A stretch of DNA of 32,075 bases, taken from positions 19,293-51,367 of the forward strand of contig PLDF01000276.1 in the NCBI GenBank assembly GCA_003135055.1, in the 5' to 3' direction. Below, in pieces: positions 15,758 through 25,187 of this stretch. Within the stretch, counting starts at the first letter, position 1. Every line of letters starts with the position of its first letter. This DNA is from Bryobacterales bacterium (lineage in GTDB: Bacteria > Acidobacteriota > Terriglobia > Bryobacterales > Bryobacteraceae). The notes beneath the pieces are model-generated. The model saw only the letters and a program-made list of their open reading frames with translations, was not told where the DNA came from and ran no database searches. The position numbers and the translations under genes were made by a program.

Positions 15758-16556
15758 CGACCCGCTGGGTCCGTATGGCGTTTATCGGCGTTCATCTGCG
15801 GCCCAAGATTTTCGCGGCGACTCACTCCGGAAGCCCCAAGAATGAGGCTCCCACGCCCCGGCCAATGGCAATTGATAAGCAGTTGTTTTCAAGAAAAGTT
15901 GGCTTCGTTCCGACAGGCTCCCGATAGCCGCAATCCCAAAGCATAGCTGCACACAGCATGTATCGTTCCCGCACAGATCGTTCTCATCCGTCCCTTTGAT
16001 GCCCACTGCAAGCAGCCGTTAACGATCACGCAAGAATCAACTTTATTCTCCTCGCCTTTTCAATCACTTACAGACAACCCGCCCCTGAGCGCCCGATTCC
16101 GCATGCTAATGTCAAATCGGGAAGCTGGTTTGCGCCACCACTCCTGACGCCGGCAAATTTTCTGCCAGCGCTGGAAGCATTGCGCGAAGTAGCTCCTAAC
16201 TACCCAGCCGACGGGAAGCGCCTCGGATTCGAAATCGCAACCTCCGCTGGAGGGGAGCCAGTTATCGGTGCGCCACGGGCCCCCCCGCCCGCAACGGAAT
16301 GCTCTCAATCCTCAAACCCGCGGCGTATCCAAACTCACTAACAACTATCCACAGCGACGCCCCAACCAGATCCACGACGGAATCTCCGCTTCCTCGGCGC
16401 ACTCAGCCATTGCCTTTCAATTCATCCTCGTCAAAGACTCCGATAAAACTCCGCGCGGTCTCCAAGTCTCCGCGCCTCCGCGTTGAACACTCACTCTCGC
16501 CTTTCCAACCAACTCCCGCGAGATTGGGTCTGTTTTTTCGAGTCCCGCGGCCGCCT
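15758..16556. other. gene-poor spacer with scraps of dispersed repeats
   Basis: About 800 bases without a convincing gene. Near 15775-15803 is a 'tatcggcgttcatctgcgg'-type scrap, and near 16450-16490 a tctccgcgcctccgcgtt scrap related to the palindrome at 4552-4630. A minus-strand frame of 82 codons (16060-16308) has no ribosome site or family likeness. I see no tRNA or promoter that I would defend. Confidence 0.5.
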
Positions 16557-19205
16557 CTACCCCGGCATCCGGTCGCCGCACATAGCCAGCACCTCAATTG
16601 CCTGCAAGCAATTCTGAGACACACTATTAGTAGAGATCCCAGTCACCTCGTCAATCGGATTCAGTGCCTCGGGTCCCTTAATCGCCGTGGTCGCATAAGT
16701 AAGAGGACGCTGCCGTCCTCCAGTGACCCCCGACCACGCCTTGCTCGCGAACGCCGCTTCCTTAGTCTGCACGTAGACATAACCAGCCAGCCGCCCTGGG
16801 TCGGCGAACCGCGCATCCGCACCCTCAGTCCCGCTGGTCATATCGCGCGCCACCACATCCTTACTCGCCGACATCAGCCGGCAATATTGCAGCCACGCCT
16901 TCTTCCATCCGGGATGGTCGATAAGCTCGTTCAGCTCGAAAATCACTTCGGCGCCACCCATAATCACGGTCAGGTTGTAGTGGCCGAAGCCATCCTCCAC
17001 CATAGGGTAAAGCTTGCCGGTCGCCGGGTCGTATCCATAAAGCTGATTAGGACCGGTCATAAAACCGTAAGGCATCTTGGCGATGCTGTCCATCCCGGCG
17101 ATAATCTTGTCGCGGTACTTCGGCTCGCCGGTGCGCTCCCATTCCGTCATCCAGCTGCCCACGAACGCCAGCCAGTCCGGGCCGCCGCGCACGCGCGCCG
17201 GGTAGGGGTTCGGCGCAGTCAGCGGCGAAGCCAGACGCATTGCGTCGATCTCCAGCGATTTGTAATCGGCGTCCACCACCGCGCGCATCAGGTCGCCCGC
17301 GCGCTCGTCGGTGGTCAGGTAATAGAAGAAGCGCCGGTAAGCCGCCTGGCTGATGCGCGCTTCTTTCGCGCCGCATCCCCAATGGCGCACATTGTGCCGC
17401 GAGCCCAGCCCCGCGAATCGCCCCAAGTGATAGACGTCCACTTCGCCCGTGTGCCGCGTCATCGCTTCGGCCATGCGGAAAATCTCCGCGCGGCCGGTGC
17501 GCAAAAAGCTATACCAGAGCCACATGTCCGTGCCCAGTTCGGTGTTATCCCACGCAAACCCGCCGATGTCGTAGCGCCACATGTGCCGCGGCCCGTCGTG
17601 CTGGTGCATCACGTCGCCGTAATTCCAGAAACCGTACCAATGCCGCTGCTCCACCTCCTTGTGATAGAGCGCGAAGGCCGCGTCCAGTTGGTCTTCAATT
17701 TGCCGCTTGGCGGACGTGGAGCGGTCGGGCAGACTCCAGATGCCGAACACTCCGGCCGCGTGGATGTGCTGAGGCGTAGCCACAATCAGCGGCGGCTCCT
17801 CGGCAAGCTGCGCCTGATGCGCCGTGTCTTCTTTCGACGGAACGCCGGCGCTGGGGAAGAGCGTCATCTCACTGGTGCGCGCCACGCCGTGGGGTGTGCT
17901 GAAACCCGTCTGCACGTCTTCGTAGCTGGAATCGAGGTCGTGCGCGTGCTCCACGCCGTTCACCAAATCGTAGTGGCGCAGATCCATCGCCGGCGCGTCG
18001 GGCGACCACAGCCATACGCGCAGCTCAGCGCTCGTACCCGTCGCGTTCCGCACCTCCAGCGATCGCGGGTGCGATTGCCAGAAGTGCCGCAGCCCCACGG
18101 CCAGGCCGCCCGAGACGTCGCCGGCGAACACCAATCCCGATGCTCGATGGCCGGCAGCGGCGTCCAGCCAGCAGCTTTCGCCGTTGACGCGCTTCTGGAC
18201 AGAGAAACCGTCGGCGGACGCTTGTACCAATTTGTAGTCGCTCCACACCGCCCAATCGTGCAACAGTTTCTGTCCGGCGGCGTCGAACGCTTCGCGTTTG
18301 GGCAGTCGCTTGCCCGCAAGCTGTTCGGCGAAAACGTTGGTGCGGCTACCCGGCGCCATCAGGAAGCGCCGGCCAGTGGCGGGCTGCACCGGTTCCGACC
18401 AGAGTCCTTCGCCTTCGCCGGAGAAGCGCACGTGCCGGTTGTGAACCTGCTCGCGCATCGGAACGCCGAAAGCCACGCCCAGGCCGCGGATGAAATCTCT
18501 TTTATCGTCGCCGTCAAAAACAAAACTATGGATGAGCCGGATGCTTTCCAGCCCCGCATAGAAGTAGAGTCGCACCGTGAACGGCAGCCATTCGCGCGCC
18601 CCGGAATCGGCCTTGTGGACGCCTTCAATCTTCACCGCGGCGCGAACCGGGCCGCGCTGCTCCACCGTGACTTTCCGGATATCGCTAGTGAAAGATGCCC
18701 CGCCCTCAAGCATGCAAATAAGGCGCGCGGACCCGGTGACTGCGCGCCCATCCATCGTGATGGAATCGATGAATGCCGCGCCCTGCTTCGAAATCCGCGC
18801 TTGAATCCGTCCGGTATCAATGTCGACGGCGGTGCCCGATTCGGTTACCTTGATGGGAGAAGCCGGCGGTGCTGGAGTGCCAGGCGCAAGCCGGAAATCG
18901 CCAGCGGTATGTGCGACAGTGGCGAACCCAGTCCACTTGATCGATCCATCGGGCCAATAAGCCAGCGGCCACTGTTGCAACGGCAGCGCCGTCCCGCCCG
19001 CGGTCAGGCTGAATGTCTGCGACTTCGAGACAGTGCCACGAGGCCAAGGAATGCCCCAACTGACGCCGGCTTCGAGCGGCGGAGTCATACCGCCCAACCA
19101 ATTGAGTGCAGGCGACGTGGGAACGGGCGCCGCGTCCTGAGCTTCCAGAGCAATCGCAGCCAGCGTGGAAGCTGCGCTGCGGCGGAGAAGATCTCTACGA
19201 GTCAT
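16557..19205 (-). CDS. PL26-like exo-rhamnogalacturonan lyase (PcRGLX family), exported
   Basis: An 882-residue protein with a twin-arginine-type signal (TRRDLLRRSAASTLAAIAL). The N-terminal beta domain has WLGGMTPPLEAGVSWGIPWP and LQQWPLAYWPDGSIKWTG, the signature start of the PcRGLX-like family (polysaccharide lyase family 26). The long C-terminal half (from about 500) is rich in aromatic and His residues (HWYGFWNYGDVMHQHDGPRH, WDNTELGTDMWLWY), as in an (alpha/alpha)6 toroid. PL26 enzymes cleave rhamnogalacturonan I from the end by beta-elimination, freeing an unsaturated galacturonosyl-rhamnose. The gene begins six bases after the GH106 stop codon, so the two are cotranscribed. Confidence 0.85.
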   Translation of the reverse strand: MTRRDLLRRSAASTLAAIALEAQDAAPVPTSPALNWLGGMTPPLEAGVSWGIPWPRGTVSKSQTFSLTAGGTALPLQQWPLAYWPDGSIKWTGFATVAHTAGDFRLAPGTPAPPASPIKVTESGTAVDIDTGRIQARISKQGAAFIDSITMDGRAVTGSARLICMLEGGASFTSDIRKVTVEQRGPVRAAVKIEGVHKADSGAREWLPFTVRLYFYAGLESIRLIHSFVFDGDDKRDFIRGLGVAFGVPMREQVHNRHVRFSGEGEGLWSEPVQPATGRRFLMAPGSRTNVFAEQLAGKRLPKREAFDAAGQKLLHDWAVWSDYKLVQASADGFSVQKRVNGESCWLDAAAGHRASGLVFAGDVSGGLAVGLRHFWQSHPRSLEVRNATGTSAELRVWLWSPDAPAMDLRHYDLVNGVEHAHDLDSSYEDVQTGFSTPHGVARTSEMTLFPSAGVPSKEDTAHQAQLAEEPPLIVATPQHIHAAGVFGIWSLPDRSTSAKRQIEDQLDAAFALYHKEVEQRHWYGFWNYGDVMHQHDGPRHMWRYDIGGFAWDNTELGTDMWLWYSFLRTGRAEIFRMAEAMTRHTGEVDVYHLGRFAGLGSRHNVRHWGCGAKEARISQAAYRRFFYYLTTDERAGDLMRAVVDADYKSLEIDAMRLASPLTAPNPYPARVRGGPDWLAFVGSWMTEWERTGEPKYRDKIIAGMDSIAKMPYGFMTGPNQLYGYDPATGKLYPMVEDGFGHYNLTVIMGGAEVIFELNELIDHPGWKKAWLQYCRLMSASKDVVARDMTSGTEGADARFADPGRLAGYVYVQTKEAAFASKAWSGVTGGRQRPLTYATTAIKGPEALNPIDEVTGISTNSVSQNCLQAIEVLAMCGDRMPG

Positions 19206-19211
19206 AGGTTG

Positions 19212-21791
<2,580 letters not shown>

Positions 21792-21890
21792 AGTAGGATA
21801 GGCCTCCTGGCCTGTCGCTTGCCTACCATCCTATGCCTTCCCGCCAAGCGGCGCCATGCCAATGCCCGGCTCGCCGCGTGTTTCGGACCG

Positions 21891-21902
21891 GGAAACGTTT
21901 CC
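21891..21902. promoter_or_regulatory. LacI/GalR-type operator in the divergent rhamnose/pectin control region
   Basis: ggaaacgtttcc is a perfect 12-bp palindrome with the central AAACGTTT that LacI-family repressors recognise. It stands alone in the 300-base region between the divergent GH106 (start 21791) and rhaI (start 22093) genes, about 100 bases from the first and 190 from the second. No LacI-family gene is in the window. On the rhaI side TTGACG (22041-22046) and CATGAT (22065-22070) could be a weak promoter. Confidence 0.6.
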
Positions 21903-22092
21903 ACCCCGGCTCCATGTCGGAATCCAGCTTGCTTTCATCGATTTCCAAAAGCAACTGTAGTTGAATGCGTCACTTCCGCCCTACGCTCGCCACTCTTGGA
22001 GTTCCGTGATGCAAAACTTGGGCGGCTGGTCCATAATTGTTTGACGGGTGGCGCAATGGCCGCCCATGATCGTTGGTTGGCGGCAACCTATA

Positions 22093-23286
22093 GTGACTAA
22101 CAGCAAACAGACCGATATCATCGCCGAGACACTCGACAAGTTCCATGTCGAGCTTCCATCGTGGGGCTTCGCAAACACCGGCACCCGCTTCGGCAAGTTT
22201 CTTCAGCCCGCGGCGGCGACTAGTATTGAAGAGAAATTCAGCGACGCCGCGCAAGTGCATCGGTGGACCGGAGTCTGTCCGACCATCGCTCTGCACGTGC
22301 TCTGGGACTTGCCGCACGGAGTGAAAGACGCGGATGAGATTCGTACCTTGGCCGACATTCACGGCGTCCGGCCGGGCTCCATCAATCCCAACGTGTTTCA
22401 AGATCAGATATACAAGTACGGTTCTCTGGGGAATCCCGATGCGGAGATTCGGCGCGCCGCGCTCGATCACATTTTCGATAGCATCGAGATCGGTATGGCG
22501 CTGGGTAGCCGCGACCTTTCGTTGTGGTTCGCCGATGGCTCGAATTATCCCGGTACCCAAAACATCCGCCATCGCCGTAAGTGGTTCGAAGACGGACTGC
22601 GCGCCGCTCACGCGCGCATGTCGAAGGACCAGCGGATGCTGGTGGAATATAAGCCGTTCGAACCAGCCTTCTATCACACCGACATCGCCGATTGGGGCAT
22701 GGCGCTGCTGATGGCGCAGGGCGCCGGCCCGTCGGCGAAGGTGCTGGTGGATACGGGGCACCACTATCAGGCGCAGAACATCGAGCAGATTGTGGCGTGG
22801 CTGCTCGATCTCGGGATGCTCGGCGGTTTCCACTTCAACGACCGCCGCTATGCCGACGACGACCTGACCACCGGCTCCATCGACCCCTATCAGGTGTTCC
22901 GCATCTTCCACGAGATTCTGCACTTCGAATGGGAAAAGGGGATCCGCGCCGATATTGCATACATGATCGACCAAAGCCACAATTTGAAGGGCAAGATTGA
23001 GGCCATGATTCAGACCGTGACGTCCATTATGGAGCATTTCGCCAAAGCCGCGCTGGTGGATCACCGGAAGCTGGCGAAATTGCAGGAGTCATGCGATCTC
23101 GTGGATGCGGAAGGTTGCTTGAAGGACGCCTTTTCCACCGACGTGCGGCCGGCCATCCGCGAGTGGGCGCGCGCCAAGGGCTTGCCCGAAGATCCTATGG
23201 ACGCATTCCGCCAGAGCGGCTATCTGGAGCGCATCACCGCCGCGCGCACCCGGAAAAACATGGCCGCAATTAGCAGCTACGCTTAA
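22093..23286 (+). CDS. rhaI: L-rhamnose isomerase, Pseudomonas stutzeri type
   Basis: A cytoplasmic TIM-barrel enzyme of 397 residues. The signatures LPSWGFANTGTRFGKF, LHVLWDLP, YKYGSLGNPDAE, VEYKPFEPAFY, VDTGHH, GGFHFNDRRYADDDL and MIDQSHN match RhaI, with the acidic and His residues of the two-metal site in the last five. It converts L-rhamnose to L-rhamnulose and, in relatives, other rare sugars such as allose and psicose. The start is uncertain: the conserved part begins just after GTG 22093; in-frame ATG 22066 and GTG 22048 are alternatives, none with a good ribosome site. rhaM follows seven bases later in the same operon. Rhamnulokinase and rhamnulose-1-phosphate aldolase are not in the window. 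Confidence 0.9.
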   Translation: MTNSKQTDIIAETLDKFHVELPSWGFANTGTRFGKFLQPAAATSIEEKFSDAAQVHRWTGVCPTIALHVLWDLPHGVKDADEIRTLADIHGVRPGSINPNVFQDQIYKYGSLGNPDAEIRRAALDHIFDSIEIGMALGSRDLSLWFADGSNYPGTQNIRHRRKWFEDGLRAAHARMSKDQRMLVEYKPFEPAFYHTDIADWGMALLMAQGAGPSAKVLVDTGHHYQAQNIEQIVAWLLDLGMLGGFHFNDRRYADDDLTTGSIDPYQVFRIFHEILHFEWEKGIRADIAYMIDQSHNLKGKIEAMIQTVTSIMEHFAKAALVDHRKLAKLQESCDLVDAEGCLKDAFSTDVRPAIREWARAKGLPEDPMDAFRQSGYLERITAARTRKNMAAISSYA

Positions 23287-23293
23287 CCGAGAC

Positions 23294-23611
23294 ATGGCCC
23301 GCTACGCGTTTAAGCTGCGCATCAAGGCGGATGCGATTGAAGAGTACGAGCGCGAGCACGCGCGCGTCTGGCCGGAGCTGCTGGCGAAGCTGAAGGAAGT
23401 GGGAATATCCGAATACTCCATCTTCCGCCGCGGGCAGGACCTGGTGCTCAGCCTGCGCGTGGACGATTTCGACAAGGCGTGGGAGGCGCTGGATCGCGAC
23501 CCGGTGAATCAGCGCTGGCAAGCACTCATGTCGCGCCTGTTCGAGCCGGTGCCGGACAAGTTGGCCGGCGAGCGCTTCGCCATGATGAAAGAAGTATTCT
23601 ACCTGGAGTAA
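23294..23611 (+). CDS. rhaM: L-rhamnose mutarotase
   Basis: A 105-residue protein matching RhaM/YiiL over its full length: FKLRIKADAIEEYEREHARV with the catalytic His22, VWPELLAKLKEVG, and the C-terminal MMKEVFYLE. It interconverts alpha- and beta-L-rhamnopyranose and so feeds the correct anomer to the isomerase. It lies seven bases after rhaI and is certainly cotranscribed. A double-dyad repeat begins directly after its stop codon. Confidence 0.95.
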   Translation: MARYAFKLRIKADAIEEYEREHARVWPELLAKLKEVGISEYSIFRRGQDLVLSLRVDDFDKAWEALDRDPVNQRWQALMSRLFEPVPDKLAGERFAMMKEVFYLE

Positions 23612-23653
23612 GTGGGGCGGCCAATCCTGGCTGCCGCCGGCTTTCCAGCCGGC
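23612..23653. repeat. double-dyad repeat, copy B (inverted relative to copy A)
   Basis: ggcggcca-atcc-tggctgcc (23616-23635) and gccggct-ttcc-agccggc (23636-23653) reproduce, on the other strand, the element at 7816-7856 with only two or three changes. It lies between the convergent ends of rhaM and the LodB-like gene and may act as a bidirectional terminator, though there is no U-tract. Confidence 0.85.
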
Positions 23654-23686
23654 GAATCGGATGTGACCTCGTGACTCCGGGCTGTC

Positions 23687-24778
23687 TCAGTTATCCGCCG
23701 AAGCGTGCCGCCTTCGCCAGAAGGAGCGTTCAGGCCACCTTTGCTCCTCGAGATAATAGCGGCGCCGGGCGGCCAGATACCCGGACCATCCATGTTGGAT
23801 GAGCCGCCGGTACCGCTCGATACTCGACGCCGATCCGCTTCGCAGGAAGTCGGAAATAGCGTAGGAAGCCAGAATTCCGGAACGTAGCGAGCGGGCGATG
23901 CCCTGTCCGGAGAGGGGATCGTGGGCGCAAGCGGCGTCTCCCGCGGCGATCCAGCCATCGCCGGCAGGTTGCTCCAGATAAGCCGAGCCTGCCGGGCGCA
24001 CCATCTCTCCGCACGCGGGCCGCGCGGGAACGGCGCAGCGGATGAACCGGGTCTGTTCGAGCGCTTCGCGCCAGCTCGATTCGCGATCGAGACGGTATTG
24101 CCGTGCGATATCGGGATCGGTCATGAAGGTCGCGACGCGCCGGTTGCCGGTCAGCGCGGCTGTGTACCACCAGCCGTCGGCGGCCGCTTCAATAAGCGTT
24201 CGGGGCTCGGAATCTTCGTCAGCCGGAAAGAATCTGGAGAAGCCCACCAGAGGATCGAGGGATACCGGCAGGGCGCCGAAACGGCGGACGATGGAGGCGG
24301 TGCGTCCGGTAGCGTCCACGATGAACCGGGCGTGGATGGGAGCGCCGGCGGAGATCTCGATATGCCAGCCGCATTCTGTTCGCGCGGCGCCCTCGACACG
24401 GACTCCGGTGAGGACGGCGACGCCGCGCGCTTCTGCCTGTTTCGCCAGGAAGCCGTCAAACCGCGCCCGATCGAGATGCCAACCGTGTCCCGGCCAGGAA
24501 TAAATGGCGTGATTTTCGCGGAGTACGGGCGCGCCCCAAGCGGATGCGACGGCATAGACGGGACGCCACCGTTCGTGCTCGAAGGCTTCCCATATCCCGA
24601 GGCTTTCGAGCGTTCCGCGGGCGATGCCGGGAAGTACCTCGCCGGGGCGAGCTGTTTCGTAGCTCGCTTGTTCGATCAGTCCGATGGACAGGGCGGGAGA
24701 GTGAGTGCGAAGCGATAACGCGGTGGCGCACCCGGCTGGCCCAGCGCCTACTATGGCGACATCAACCGCGCTCTGCAT
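23687..24778 (-). CDS. LodB-like FAD-dependent oxidoreductase (quinone cofactor maturation)
   Basis: A 363-residue flavoprotein. The FAD dinucleotide loop is VDVAIVGAGPAGCATA (residues 5-20), the second FAD motif is GDAACAHDPLSGQGIARS (from residue 280), and RPGEVLPG near residue 45-52 is like the GESLPP region of tryptophan-halogenase and geranylgeranyl-reductase-like enzymes. LodB, the partner of LodA in Marinomonas mediterranea, is such a flavoprotein and is needed to form the cysteine tryptophylquinone. The position downstream of a LodA-like gene on the same strand supports that role. ATG 24778 has GGAG ten bases upstream; an ATG at 24832 is possible but has none. The gap to the 94-residue gene is 111 bases. 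Confidence 0.8.
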   Translation of the reverse strand: MQSAVDVAIVGAGPAGCATALSLRTHSPALSIGLIEQASYETARPGEVLPGIARGTLESLGIWEAFEHERWRPVYAVASAWGAPVLRENHAIYSWPGHGWHLDRARFDGFLAKQAEARGVAVLTGVRVEGAARTECGWHIEISAGAPIHARFIVDATGRTASIVRRFGALPVSLDPLVGFSRFFPADEDSEPRTLIEAAADGWWYTAALTGNRRVATFMTDPDIARQYRLDRESSWREALEQTRFIRCAVPARPACGEMVRPAGSAYLEQPAGDGWIAAGDAACAHDPLSGQGIARSLRSGILASYAISDFLRSGSASSIERYRRLIQHGWSGYLAARRRYYLEEQRWPERSFWRRRHASADN

Positions 24779-24889
24779 AGCTGGCGCACTCCGTGGTGGA
24801 ACGGCGGGCGGCCGGGCGCCGATTGTCGCCATGACGGCGCGCGCGAGACCGGAAAACCCGGTCGCAAGAGCCGGTCGGAAGCGCCTGTC

Positions 24890-25174
24890 TCACGATTCCT
24901 GGACGGCGTAGAAAGAAGCCGTTACTCCCGCCGGAGAGACTCCGACAAGCCCTTTCCCCCGGAAGCGGACCTGCATGGGCGAGCCATAACCGAACGAGCC
25001 GTGCAACGCGAGCTGCCAATCCGGGCCAATGGTTCCACCAAGCACGGGGGAAGATACTTCCTGAATATCCAGCGTTCCGCGGCCGAATTCAAGTTTGTCG
25101 AACTGCTGACTCAAGTCAGGGTCGCTCAGCAAGCTCCGATAAGTCCACTTACCGGCAAAAGGATCGGTTGTCAT
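24890..25174 (-). CDS. 94-residue protein of unknown function inside the LodA-LodB operon
   Basis: A small soluble protein without Cys, signal peptide or membrane segment. It starts TTDPFAGKWTYRSLLSDPDL and has a glycine-rich, beta-looking body (EFGRGTLDIQEVSS, LGGTIGPDWQLALHGSFGYG, MQVRFRGKGLVG) and ends TASFYAVQES. I do not recognise a family. A strong AGGAGG lies six bases before the ATG at 25172-25174, and the gene starts 13 bases after the LodA-like stop, so it is translated with the operon. It could be a chaperone, substrate-side or assembly factor for the oxidase; this is inference from position only. Confidence 0.7.
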   Translation of the reverse strand: MTTDPFAGKWTYRSLLSDPDLSQQFDKLEFGRGTLDIQEVSSPVLGGTIGPDWQLALHGSFGYGSPMQVRFRGKGLVGVSPAGVTASFYAVQES

Positions 25175-25187
25175 GGGTCCTCCTGGT

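Noticed and set aside
16060..16308. Minus-strand ORF of 82 codons
   Set aside because: No ribosome site, odd Trp/Arg/Cys-rich composition, and no family likeness.
16220..16310. tRNA-like T-arm (gatttcgaatcc on the minus strand)
   Set aside because: No matching acceptor, D or anticodon arms could be folded around it.
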